DNA of 17,415 bases. Source: Rhodoblastus sp964425315. GTDB taxonomy: Bacteria; Pseudomonadota; Alphaproteobacteria; Rhizobiales; Beijerinckiaceae. Made by a program: the position numbers and the translations under genes. The notes under the pieces were generated by a model. It ran no database searches. It was given only the letters and a program-made list of their open reading frames with translations, and was not told the DNA's origin. Of this stretch, positions 6,167-15,655 are shown piece by piece. The stretch lies in contig CAYRNB010000068.1 of the NCBI GenBank assembly GCA_964425315.1, positions 1 to 17,415 of the forward strand, in the 5' to 3' direction. Each line of letters starts with the position of its first letter. Positions within the stretch are counted from its first letter, which is position 1.

Positions 6167-7354
6167 CTATTTCACCTTCGTGACTTCGTCGCCCTCGGCG
6201 AGCGAATCCGGGGGGTTGACGATGATGCGGTCGCCGGCGGAGACGCCTTTGGAAATCTCCAGCGTCGCGCCAAGATCGACCGCGATGGCGACGGCGCGCA
6301 AATGGGCGCGGCCGGACGAATCGACCACGGCGATTTGCGGGCCTTCGGCGCGGAAAAGCAGGCAGTTCGCCGGAATCGACAGAGGCGCCTTGGGCGCGAG
6401 CGGCAGCGACACATTGACATAGGCGCCCGGCGTCAGGCGCCCATCCGGATTCTTGAGCGTCAGTTCGACCTGCTGCGAGCGCGTCGTCACGTCGATCGCC
6501 CCGGCGATATGCGACACGACGCCGGTAAAGATCTGGTTCGGCAGTTCCGCCTGGGTGACGGAAACCTTGTCGCCGAGCTTGATGTCCTGCGAATAGGCCT
6601 GCGGCAGATCGAAAGTGACCCGCAACGGATCGGTCTTGACCAGGGAAAAAAGCGCCGCGCCGCTGGCGCCGGCGTTGATGAGATTGCCGATGTCGACGTC
6701 GCGCTTGGAGATGACGCCGTCGAAAGGCGCGACGACCTTCTTGAAAGCCATCGTCTCTTGCAGTTGCCGCAGATTGGCGTTTGCGGCGGCCAGGGCGGCG
6801 ACTGCGGTGTCGTAGGCGTTCTGGTGCTGGTCGAGGTCCTGCCTTGCGACGGAATTCTGGGAGAAAAGTTTCTTCCAGCGCGCGAGCGCTACTTTCGCCA
6901 GAACCACATTGGCCTTGGCCTTTTCGCGCTCGGCCAGGGCCTGCGCCACCTGCTGGTCGAGTTCCGGCGTCTCAAGCTCCGCGAGCAACTGCCCCTTTTT
7001 CACATGGGCGCCGATATCGACCCGCCAATCGCGGACATAGCCGTTGACGCGCGCGTAAATGGTGGTCTGGTTGTCGCCGCGCAAAGTGGCGGGAAGGGTC
7101 AGGACGCCGGATTTTTTCGTCGGCGTTGGCGCGACGGTCTTGACGTAGATTTTCTGGCTCTCGACGGATTGGGTTTCGAGCGCGGCCCGCGCCGACAGGC
7201 GGCTCAAAACGATCCGCGCCGAGCCGAGCGCCAGAAGCGACAGGACAACGAGGGCGAAGCGGCGCGCTCCCCGCCATATTCGCTCGCGCCGCGGCAGGCG
7301 CAAGTGGCCGTCGCGCGCGTGCATGGCGAGATTTTCGTGCGTCTTCTTGGTCAC
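6167..7354 (-). CDS. RND efflux periplasmic adaptor (HlyD/AcrA-type membrane-fusion protein)
   Basis: The 395-residue protein has a basic N-terminus, one transmembrane segment (about 32-50), then a split lipoyl-like domain (GYVRDWRVDIGAHVKKGQLL at 105-124, and APFDGVISKRDVDIGNLI later) flanking an alpha-helical hairpin of about 70 residues, followed by beta-barrel and membrane-proximal domains (LTPGAYVNVSLPL, SIPANCLLF). It is anchored by a helix rather than a lipid, since no lipobox is seen. It would link the inner-membrane RND pump to an outer-membrane channel. The start is a GTG at 7354 overlapping the permease stop as GTGA; an ATG ten codons later is possible, as neither has a strong ribosome-binding site. 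Full length for the family. No TolC-like partner gene is present in the window. Confidence 0.92.
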   Translation of the reverse strand: MTKKTHENLAMHARDGHLRLPRRERIWRGARRFALVVLSLLALGSARIVLSRLSARAALETQSVESQKIYVKTVAPTPTKKSGVLTLPATLRGDNQTTIYARVNGYVRDWRVDIGAHVKKGQLLAELETPELDQQVAQALAEREKAKANVVLAKVALARWKKLFSQNSVARQDLDQHQNAYDTAVAALAAANANLRQLQETMAFKKVVAPFDGVISKRDVDIGNLINAGASGAALFSLVKTDPLRVTFDLPQAYSQDIKLGDKVSVTQAELPNQIFTGVVSHIAGAIDVTTRSQQVELTLKNPDGRLTPGAYVNVSLPLAPKAPLSIPANCLLFRAEGPQIAVVDSSGRAHLRAVAIAVDLGATLEISKGVSAGDRIIVNPPDSLAEGDEVTKVK

Positions 7355-10300
7355 GTCGGGGGCTTTGATTGGGCTTCGGCGCGGCGCGCCAGAAAGCTGT
7401 GAACGCCGGCGAAAACCAGCGGCACGAACAGAAGTGTGGAAAAAGTGGCGAAAAGCAGGCCGCCAATCACGGCGCGGCCGAGCGGCGCATTCTGCTCGGC
7501 GCCTTCGCCGAGCCCGATCGCCATCGGGATCATGCCGACGATCATGGCGAAGGCGGTCATCAGCACCGGCCGGATGCGGGTCGCGCCGGCCTCCAGCGCG
7601 GCGGAAAGCGGCGGCGATCCCCGCCGCAGCCTTTCGCGCGCGAACGAGACCAGGAGCACGCTATTGGCCACGGCGACGCCGGTGGTCATGATCGCGCCGG
7701 TCAGCGCCGGCACGGAGAGATGCGTGCCGGTGAGAAACAGCATCCAGACGATGCCGGCGAGCGCCGCCGGCAGCGCGCTGACGATGATCAGGGCGTCAAG
7801 AACCGACTGGAAATTCACGATGATGAGAAGCGTGACGAGAACGACGGCGACGCCGATGCCGATGCCGAGGGCGGCATAGGAGGATTGCATGGTCGGCGCC
7901 TGGCCCCGCACCGCGATGTCATAACCGCGCGGCAGATTATCCTTAGCCGAATCCACGATTTTCTCGACGTCGCGGGCGACGCCGCCGAGGTCGCGGCCCT
8001 CGACGCTGACCAGGACGTCGATCGCCGGCCGCAGATTGTAGCGCGACATCACCGCCGCCTGCGCGCTTGGACGCGCCTGGGCGAGATTGGCGAGAATTTG
8101 CGGCGGGCCGGCGCCGGTGGAGACCGGGGTCCGCATCAGATCGTTGACGGTCGAGATGCGATATTGCGGCGTCTGGGTCGTGACATTGTAGGAGACGCCG
8201 TTTTTCGGGCTGAGCCAGAAAGAAGGCGTGGTCTGCTGGCTGCCGGAAAGCGAGATCAGCACGTTCTTCGCCGGAATGTCGGCATTGAAGCCGAGCTGCT
8301 GCATGCGCGTCCGGTCCATGGCGAGCATCAGCGTCGGCTCGTTCATCCGCTGCAGGATGTGCACGTCCACCGCCCCTGGAATTTTGCGGATTTGCGCGGC
8401 GATCCGCCTGGCTCGCGCGAGACTCGCCTTCATATTGGGGCCGAGAATCTGCACGTCTATGGCGGCGGGCTGGCCGAAATCGAGGATTTGCGTGACGATG
8501 TCGGCGGGCTGAAAGAAGAATTCGACCCCCGGAAAGGCTTGGGGCAACTTCCTGCGCAGGTCGTCGATGTAGGTTTGCGCCGGTCTGTGGCCCTCCTTCA
8601 GGGCGATGAGGATTTCCGCGTCCAAAGTTCCGATGGTCCCGGCGTTGCTGTAGGACAGATTGATGCCGGAATAGGGCAGGCCGATATTGTCGAGCAAAGT
8701 CTCCAATTCGTTCGGCGGAATCTGGCTGCGGATGAAATTGTCCACTTCGCCGGCGAGCCGCGCCGTTTCCTCGATGCGAGTCCCGGTCGGCGCGCGCACG
8801 TGGAGGCGTATGAAACCGGAATCGACATGGGGAAAAAAGTCCTGGCCGAGAAAGGGGAACAGGGCGAGCGAAGCGAGGCAAAAGGAGAAGAACGCGATGC
8901 CGAAAGCGCGCCGGCGCGTCAGCGCCATGCTCAACAAAACGATATAAACGGCGCGCATCCGCTCGAAACCGGCGTCGAAGGCGCGATAGAGGCGCTGAAA
9001 AAGATTTTCGCGCGTCGCGCGGGCGCCGGGCGGGCGCAGCAGCAGCAGCGCCAGGGTGGGGACCAGGGTGCGCGACAGAATGTAGGAGGCCGCCATGGCG
9101 AAGACCACGGCTTCGGCCAGAGGCACGAAGAGAAAGCGCGCCACGCCCTTGAGGAAGAACATGGGTGTGAAAACGATGCAGATGGAAAGCGTCGAGACCA
9201 GGGCGGGCAGGGCGATTTCGCCAGCGCCTTCGTAAATGGCCTCGTATAGATCGGTTCCGAGATGAAGATGGCGTTCGATATTTTCGATCGTCACCGTCGC
9301 GTCGTCGACCAAAATGCCGACCGCGAGGGCGAGGCCGCCGAGCGTCATGATGTTGATGGTCTGGCCGAGGAAATCCAGCGCCAGCAGCGAGGTCATGATC
9401 GACAGGGGAATGGAAATGGCGACGATCAGGGTCGAGCGCCAATTGCCGAGGAAGAGCAGGATCAGGGCGGCGGTCAGCCCGGCGGCGATCAGGGCTTCGC
9501 GGAACACGCCGGAAATGGCGGCGCGGACGAAGAGCGACTGATCGAAAAGGCTCCGCACATGGATTTGCGCCGGCAGCAGCCTTTCCGCCTTGGGCAGCAT
9601 GGCCTTGAGATCCTTGACGATGGTCAGGGTCGAAGCCGAGCCGGTCTTGATGATCGACATGAGCACGCCGCGTTCGCCATTGAGGCGGACGATATTGGTC
9701 TGAGGCGAAAAGCCGTCACGTACATGCGCCACTTCGCGCAAATAGGTGACGGCGCCGTTGACCGTGCGCACCGGAATATTGTTGAGACCCGCGATCGTCG
9801 TCGGCGAGCTGTTCATGCCGACGGTGAATTCGGTCGGCCCCATTTTTGCCGTGCCCGAGGGCAGGATCAGGTTTTGCGCGCTGATGGCGTTGACGACGTC
9901 GAGTGGCGACAAGCCCTTGGCGAGCAAGGCGTCGGTGTCGAGATCGACGGAAATGACGCGCTGTTTGCCGCCATAGGGGAAGGGCACGGCGACGCCGGGA
10001 ATGGTGACGAGTTGTGGCCTAAGCGCGTTGAAGGCTTTGTCGAATACCGTTTGTTCGGGAAGGGTCGAACTCGACAGCGCCAGTTGAACCACCGGAATGG
10101 CGGAGGCCGAATAGGTGATGACCAGCGGCGGCGTCGTCCCCGGCGGCATCACCCGGATCATCACCTGTTCGCTCGCCACCGTCTGGGCCATGGCGGTCGC
10201 CAGATCGGCGCCGGGCTGAAGAAAAATCTTGATCACCGAAACGCCGGCGAGCGACTGCGATTCGACATGTTCGACGTTATTGACCGTGGTGGTCAGAATG

Positions 10301-10506
10301 CGCTCGCTCGGGCCGGTGATGCGATAGCCCATGTCCTGCGCCGACAGACCGTCGTAATGCCAGATGATGCTGATCACCGGAATGTTGATGTCCGGCAATA
10401 TGTCGGTCGGCATGGTGAGCAGCACATAGGGCGTCGCCAGCACGATGGTCAGCGCCATGACGATGAAAGTGTAAGGGCGCCTGAGCGCCAGGCTGACGAT
10501 CCACAT
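7351..10506 (-). CDS. RND-family efflux permease (AcrB/CzcA-like, substrate unknown)
   Basis: The 1051-residue protein has full RND length and architecture: an N-terminal transmembrane helix after MWIVSLALRRPYTF, a first periplasmic loop (about 30-330), a transmembrane bundle (about 335-500), a second loop (about 560-860) and a final bundle. The proton-relay Asp pair is present in TM4 (VGILVDDATVTIENIERH, D401-D402). In TM10 the segment GVAVANSVLLVSFA has Ala where AcrB has its relay lysine K940, so it is not a close AcrB relative and belongs to a divergent RND subgroup usually annotated only as RND permease. Metal-pump methionines are not obvious. Substrate is unknown. The 142-bp upstream region holds a direct repeat; downstream it is translationally coupled to its adaptor. 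The ATG at 10506 has no clear ribosome-binding site, but MWIVxLALRRPYT is the usual start of such proteins. Confidence 0.93.
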   Translation of the reverse strand: MWIVSLALRRPYTFIVMALTIVLATPYVLLTMPTDILPDINIPVISIIWHYDGLSAQDMGYRITGPSERILTTTVNNVEHVESQSLAGVSVIKIFLQPGADLATAMAQTVASEQVMIRVMPPGTTPPLVITYSASAIPVVQLALSSSTLPEQTVFDKAFNALRPQLVTIPGVAVPFPYGGKQRVISVDLDTDALLAKGLSPLDVVNAISAQNLILPSGTAKMGPTEFTVGMNSSPTTIAGLNNIPVRTVNGAVTYLREVAHVRDGFSPQTNIVRLNGERGVLMSIIKTGSASTLTIVKDLKAMLPKAERLLPAQIHVRSLFDQSLFVRAAISGVFREALIAAGLTAALILLFLGNWRSTLIVAISIPLSIMTSLLALDFLGQTINIMTLGGLALAVGILVDDATVTIENIERHLHLGTDLYEAIYEGAGEIALPALVSTLSICIVFTPMFFLKGVARFLFVPLAEAVVFAMAASYILSRTLVPTLALLLLRPPGARATRENLFQRLYRAFDAGFERMRAVYIVLLSMALTRRRAFGIAFFSFCLASLALFPFLGQDFFPHVDSGFIRLHVRAPTGTRIEETARLAGEVDNFIRSQIPPNELETLLDNIGLPYSGINLSYSNAGTIGTLDAEILIALKEGHRPAQTYIDDLRRKLPQAFPGVEFFFQPADIVTQILDFGQPAAIDVQILGPNMKASLARARRIAAQIRKIPGAVDVHILQRMNEPTLMLAMDRTRMQQLGFNADIPAKNVLISLSGSQQTTPSFWLSPKNGVSYNVTTQTPQYRISTVNDLMRTPVSTGAGPPQILANLAQARPSAQAAVMSRYNLRPAIDVLVSVEGRDLGGVARDVEKIVDSAKDNLPRGYDIAVRGQAPTMQSSYAALGIGIGVAVVLVTLLIIVNFQSVLDALIIVSALPAALAGIVWMLFLTGTHLSVPALTGAIMTTGVAVANSVLLVSFARERLRRGSPPLSAALEAGATRIRPVLMTAFAMIVGMIPMAIGLGEGAEQNAPLGRAVIGGLLFATFSTLLFVPLVFAGVHSFLARRAEAQSKPPT

Positions 10507-10567
10507 GAGGCGCGACTGTCGCGTGTCCCGCGAGAATTCCCATCGTCCGGCGCGAGGCGATCCGGGC

Positions 10568-10601
10568 GAAGCGCCGGCTTATAGCACCGAGAAGCGCCGG
10601 C
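10568..10601. repeat. 11-bp direct repeat upstream of the RND operon, possible operator
   Basis: GAAGCGCCGGC occurs at 10568-10578 and again at 10591-10601, start-to-start 23 bp, about two helical turns, with TTATAGCACCGA between. On the minus strand the spacer contains CTATAAG, which could act as a -10 box. The copies lie 62-95 bp upstream of the permease ATG, a plausible site for a regulator. A 5-bp hairpin ATGCG-AAAA-CGCAT lies further upstream at 10631-10644. Confidence 0.35.
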
Positions 10602-10648
10602 GGTCGATCTTTCCGTGGCCAATTGCGCGCATGCGAAAACGCATAGGA

Positions 10649-12088
10649 TCAGCGTCGCAGCAAGAACTTGAGCATGACCTCCGCGACGCGGCCATAGGGC
10701 GGGCGCAGGAGCGAACTGGAATCGAAGCGGCTATGCAGCAGCACGCCCTTGCGGTGGGAAAAGGTCCGAAAACCTTCCTCGCCGCGATAGGCGCCCATGC
10801 CGGATTCGCCAATCCCGCCGAAAGGCAAGTTTTCCGCGACGATATGCAGGAGCGTCTGGTTGACGGTCACGCCGCCCGAGGTCGTGCGGGCGAGCGTGCG
10901 GTCGCGGTCCTGCTCGTCGGCGCCGAAATAATAAAGCGCGAGAGGCCGCGGCCGGTCGTTGACATAGGCGATGGCCTCATCCAGCGAGCGATAGGTTTTG
11001 AGCGGCAGGACGGGCCCGAAAATCTCCTCGCGCATCACGGCGAGTTCGTCGTCGGGATCGACCACCAGGGTCGGCGCGATTTTCCGCGTCGATTCGGGCA
11101 GGCTTTCCTGTGCGGGATTGATTTCGATCACGCGCGCGCCCTTCTGGCGCGCCTCCTCGACATAGGCGACGATTCGGCCGTAATGGCGCGCATTTACGAT
11201 TGATGTGTAATCCGGATTGTCGGCGAGCGTGGGATAGAGCTTTGTGACCGCCTTGGTGAAATGCGCGATGAAATCCTCCAGGCGCTCCTGCGGGATGAGG
11301 GCGTAATCGGGGGCGATGCAGGTCTGGCCGGCGTTGAGCAATTTGCCGCCGGCTATGCTGTTCGCGGCCTGGGCGAGATTGGCGTCCTTCTCGACGAGGC
11401 AGGGGGATTTGCCGCCAAGCTCGAGCGTCACCGGCGTCAGATTGAGCGCCGCGGCCAGCATGACGCGCCGCCCCACAGCGGTCGAGCCGGTGAAAAAGAG
11501 ATGGTCGAACGGCAGGCTGGCGAAATGCGCGCCGGTTTCCGCGTCGCCCTGGACCATGGCGACCTTTTCCGGCGGATAGAGTTTGGCCAGCATTTCCGCC
11601 ATCAGGCCCGATGCGCGCGGGGTCAGTTCCGACGGCTTGAGCATGACCCGATTGCCGGCGGCGAGCGCCGCGATCAACGGCACGATCGCCAGATGGACCG
11701 GATAGTTCCACGGGCTGATGATTCCGACGACGCCTTTGGGCTGATAGAGAATGCGCGCCTGCCTCGGCAAAAGCTCCAGCCCCGGCGAAACGCGATCTGG
11801 CTTCACCCAGGCGTCGAGGTTCTTGAGTGTATGGCGGGCCGAGGCGACGATCGGCCAGATGTCGGCGACCAAGGTTTCATGGCGCGACCGGGCGCCGAAA
11901 TCGGCCGAAATCGCCGCGGCGATGTTTTCGGCCTCCGCTTTCACCGCGTCGCGCAGGATTTCGATGTCGCGGCGCCTTTCGGCGAGGGACGGCGGGCCGG
12001 CCTGCAGGAACGCCCGGCGCTGCCGGCTCAAAATTTCCGCCAATTGCGCCGCCGTCGCGGCTTCGGGGCTTGTCGGAGTGTCGTGCAT
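10649..12088 (-). CDS. Coniferyl-aldehyde-type NAD(P)-dependent aldehyde dehydrogenase
   Basis: The 479-residue enzyme has all core ALDH motifs: PWNYP (126-130) before the cofactor fold, KPSE (151-154), FTGS (199-202), the general base in LELGGKSP (E223) and the nucleophile in NAGQTCIAPDY (C257). EEIFGP and NLPFGGIGESGMG follow. NAGQTCIAPDY and PFGGIGESGMGAYRG, together with a hydrophobic basic tail (LLRPPYGRVAEVMLKFLLRR), place it with the coniferyl aldehyde dehydrogenase/fatty-aldehyde (class 3-like) group that oxidises aromatic or long-chain aldehydes to acids. The actual substrate cannot be read. The start at 12088 was preferred to the ATG eight codons upstream because GGAGG stands 5 bp before it. 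It lies 20 bp downstream of the porin stop and may be co-transcribed with it. Confidence 0.92.
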   Translation of the reverse strand: MHDTPTSPEAATAAQLAEILSRQRRAFLQAGPPSLAERRRDIEILRDAVKAEAENIAAAISADFGARSRHETLVADIWPIVASARHTLKNLDAWVKPDRVSPGLELLPRQARILYQPKGVVGIISPWNYPVHLAIVPLIAALAAGNRVMLKPSELTPRASGLMAEMLAKLYPPEKVAMVQGDAETGAHFASLPFDHLFFTGSTAVGRRVMLAAALNLTPVTLELGGKSPCLVEKDANLAQAANSIAGGKLLNAGQTCIAPDYALIPQERLEDFIAHFTKAVTKLYPTLADNPDYTSIVNARHYGRIVAYVEEARQKGARVIEINPAQESLPESTRKIAPTLVVDPDDELAVMREEIFGPVLPLKTYRSLDEAIAYVNDRPRPLALYYFGADEQDRDRTLARTTSGGVTVNQTLLHIVAENLPFGGIGESGMGAYRGEEGFRTFSHRKGVLLHSRFDSSSLLRPPYGRVAEVMLKFLLRR

Positions 12089-12108
12089 GGCGCCCTCCGG
12101 CGAAAGAT

Positions 12109-13623
12109 TCAAAAGACGTAGCGCAGGCCGACGGTCGGGTCCACGCTACTCGTATATAGGTAGCCGCTGGCCATGCCGCCCGAAACGAAGCTGGCCATCA
12201 TGCCGCCGTAGATTTCGAAATTCGGGTTGAAGTGATATTCGGCGACGCCGCCAACGGCGCTCTCCGCGCCGGAGCAGGTCGACGCGGCGGTGGAGCCGCA
12301 CCGGACTTTACCGTAGCTGTTCTGCAGCACCTGATAATAGCCGGCGCTGAACTCGAGACGCTCGCTATAGGCGTATTTCACCCCCGTCCAGAACAACTGC
12401 AAAATGCGGTCGTGATAGCGATAGGCGTCATTGACCACGACGCTCATCGTATAGCCGCTGTCCAGCGTATAGGGCTCGGGCAGCGGATCCTGGGGATCGC
12501 TGTAGGCGATATGCTCATAGCCGCCGAAGAATTTGAACCGGTCGAGCGCATAGTCTGCGACGAAGAGATAGGCGTCGCGATCGCCGACCACGCCGACCAG
12601 GGTGTTGGGCGGCTTGACCAGCGCCAGCGCCGGGCTCAGCGGGGAAAGCGCCACGCCGTCGGCAATATGGCCGTAAACCGCATCGCAGGAGAATCCATCG
12701 GCTTCGAAGCCGCCGGAAAGCTGGTAGCTTTGACCAGCGCCGAGACCGCCAAGCACAATTATGGCGCCGAAATGGGCGGGACCGAGATCGAGGCGATATT
12801 TGAGCGAATCGTCGAGCCGGCTGTTTTCGGTGTCGCCGCCCGACAATGAGCCGCTATCGCCGATGAGGGAGAAGGCCAGCGAACCGGCGATGGCGTCGTA
12901 AGTTCCGAGATCGTCGGTGATCAGGGTTTTCTGCCGGCCGAAGGTCAAGGTCCCGAAAGTCCGCGATTGCAGGCCGACATAGGCGTAATTGTTGAAAAGC
13001 TGGCCGGTGCGGGTCGAATCGCCGTTGGCGCTTTGGTCGGCGAGCGGGATTCCATTGTTCTGGATCATCGACGCGGGGCCGTTCCCCAGGCGGCCCGTGA
13101 TGACGTCGAACTGGCTGCTGACGCCGAAAACGCCGCTAAGGCCGGGCAGCAATTCCCTTTCGCCCTGCACGCCCAGTTCGGAATAGCCAAGGCCGCCCGG
13201 CGCGGCGGTAAATTGCGGACGATTGCTGTTCTTGCTCACGGCATAGGCGATCCCTTGCGGATAATAGGCGTTCAAGGGCGCGCCATGGCTCTGCCAGGCG
13301 AGACCCGCGTCGAGCGCGCCGAAGAAGGTCAGGCCGTTCCATGTCAGGGGCGTTATTTCCATTGGCTTAAGCGGCTCGCCCTGCGTCGCGAGCGCGACAA
13401 AAGACGAAGAGGGGGGCGGGGTCGGTGAGTCCGGGGCGCGGCGGCGTTCGGCCTCAAGCCGCGCCTGCCGCTTTTCAAGCTTTTTCAAGCGTTGGAGCAG
13501 ATCGGCGGATTGCTTTTTCAGTATGGCGTTCTGGCGCTTGAGCGCCGCCAGATCGTCCTGCGCGGCCCCTGCGGCGCGCGGCAGGAGCAGACATGCGGCC
13601 AGGGCCAGAAGCCAAATTTTCAT
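12109..13623 (-). CDS. Outer-membrane porin with N-terminal coiled coil
   Basis: The 504-residue product has a signal peptide (MKIWLLALAACLLLPRAAGA), then a charged coiled coil of about 40 residues (LKRQNAILKKQSADLLQRLK onward), a Pro/Ser linker (about 63-74), and a long beta-barrel typical of Gram-negative porins: YVGLQSRTFGTLTFGRQ is the conserved external-strand/loop motif, and the chain ends in VGLRYVF with terminal Phe, the usual barrel-assembly signal. The coiled coil may trimerise in the periplasm or reach peptidoglycan. Two cysteines (CGSTAASTC) sit in a late loop and could form a disulfide. The start at 13623 is chosen over the ATG at 13701 because the signal peptide begins here and the upstream ATG lies within the predicted -10 region. 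No strong ribosome-binding site is visible. Solute specificity unknown. Confidence 0.88.
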   Translation of the reverse strand: MKIWLLALAACLLLPRAAGAAQDDLAALKRQNAILKKQSADLLQRLKKLEKRQARLEAERRRAPDSPTPPPSSSFVALATQGEPLKPMEITPLTWNGLTFFGALDAGLAWQSHGAPLNAYYPQGIAYAVSKNSNRPQFTAAPGGLGYSELGVQGERELLPGLSGVFGVSSQFDVITGRLGNGPASMIQNNGIPLADQSANGDSTRTGQLFNNYAYVGLQSRTFGTLTFGRQKTLITDDLGTYDAIAGSLAFSLIGDSGSLSGGDTENSRLDDSLKYRLDLGPAHFGAIIVLGGLGAGQSYQLSGGFEADGFSCDAVYGHIADGVALSPLSPALALVKPPNTLVGVVGDRDAYLFVADYALDRFKFFGGYEHIAYSDPQDPLPEPYTLDSGYTMSVVVNDAYRYHDRILQLFWTGVKYAYSERLEFSAGYYQVLQNSYGKVRCGSTAASTCSGAESAVGGVAEYHFNPNFEIYGGMMASFVSGGMASGYLYTSSVDPTVGLRYVF

Positions 13624-13696
13624 GTCAGGGCGCTTTCGCCAAAAGATGCGCAGGCGCGCGCGAAGCCGCCGGCGCCGCGCCCCATCATATTCGTGA

Positions 13697-13726
13697 CCCA
13701 TAATATGAGCGCCGTGGAAGTGTCAA
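13697..13726 (-). promoter_or_regulatory. Sigma70-like promoter of the porin gene
   Basis: A perfect TTGACA (-35, 13726-13721 on the minus strand) is followed by an AT-rich -10 region: TATTAT at 15 bp (13705-13700) or TATGGG at 18 bp (13702-13697). The start of transcription would fall near 13690, giving a leader of about 65-70 nt before the ATG at 13623. It stands in the 122-bp gap after sufE, so the porin and probably the downstream aldehyde dehydrogenase are expressed separately from sufE-gltBD. Confidence 0.6.
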
Positions 13727-13745
13727 CCGACCGGCGCGGCCGGCG

Positions 13746-14171
13746 TCAGGCTTCGGCCATGGCCCGCGCCGCCTCGGACTTGATGCGGTCGACCATGGAG
13801 CGCAGGCCGTTGGAGCGCTGTGGCGTCAGATTCTGCTCGAAGCCGAGGCGCCGATAGAGATTTAACGCGTCAGCCTCGGCGATTTCCTTCGCCGTGCGGC
13901 CGGAGAAAAAGGCGAGCGTCAGCGCCACCAGGCCGCGCACGATATGGGCGTCGCTGTCGCCCAGGAAATAAAGCACCGGCTCGCCGTCGGCGCGGCGCTT
14001 GACTTTCGTCTGCAGCCAGACCTGGCTGGCGCAGCCGCGCACCTTATTGGCCTCGTTATGCGCCTCTTCCGGCATGGGTTCGAGTTCGCGGCCAAGCTCG
14101 ATCAGATAGCGGTAGCGGTCGTCCCACTCATCCAGCAGTTCGAAATTTTCGACGATTTCGTCAACGTTCAT
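13746..14171 (-). CDS. sufE: SufE-family cysteine-desulfuration protein
   Basis: This 141-residue protein is full length for SufE. It has the typical start (ENFELLDEWDDRYRYLIELG), the persulfide-accepting C47 in VRGCASQVW, and the LALTLAFFSGRTAKEI stretch followed by LGFEQNLTPQRSNGL. SufE takes sulfur from the SufS desulfurase and passes it to the SufBCD scaffold for Fe-S cluster assembly in the cytoplasm. No SufS or SufBCD gene is adjacent here, so it is an orphan, as is common in alphaproteobacteria. It lies 64 bp downstream of gltD on the same strand, with a modest terminator candidate between. Both glutamate synthase subunits need Fe-S clusters, but a functional tie is only suggestive. 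The ATG at 14171 is preceded by an AAGGG run. Confidence 0.93.
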   Translation of the reverse strand: MNVDEIVENFELLDEWDDRYRYLIELGRELEPMPEEAHNEANKVRGCASQVWLQTKVKRRADGEPVLYFLGDSDAHIVRGLVALTLAFFSGRTAKEIAEADALNLYRRLGFEQNLTPQRSNGLRSMVDRIKSEAARAMAEA

Positions 14172-14196
14172 ACGGAGCCCTTTTTCTTTCCTACTG

Positions 14197-14234
14197 GAAA
14201 AATGGCGCCTTTTCGTGGATGCGCAATAGGCGCC
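14197..14234 (-). terminator. Possible rho-independent terminator after gltBD
   Basis: Just after the gltD stop the minus strand reads GGCGCCT (14234-14228), a 17-nt loop, then AGGCGCC (14210-14204) followed by ATTTTT. The 7-bp GC stem and short T-run fit a weak terminator. The long loop and the self-complementary GGCGCC halves lower confidence, and sufE could still be read through. Confidence 0.4.
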
Positions 14235-14235
14235 G

Positions 14236-15654
<1,419 letters not shown>

Positions 15655-15655
15655 A

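Noticed and set aside
7369..9249. 626-residue plus-strand open frame opposite the RND permease
   Set aside because: It is the mirror frame of a certain RND gene in GC-rich DNA. The translation is full of His, Arg, Asp and Gly, with no domain or hydrophobic pattern.
7943..9442. 499-residue minus-strand frame inside the permease gene
   Set aside because: Alternate frame of the permease with Arg/Pro/Ala-rich junk composition; the permease frame is intact throughout.
9262..10584. 440-residue plus-strand open frame opposite the permease 5' half
   Set aside because: Same mirror-frame effect; it has low-complexity polar composition and no ribosome-binding site.
10631..10644. Hairpin ATGCG-AAAA-CGCAT downstream of the aldehyde dehydrogenase side of the gap
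   Set aside because: It has only a 5-bp stem and no T-run, and lies upstream of the gene's stop in transcription terms only by 5-18 bp of spacer; too weak to call a terminator.
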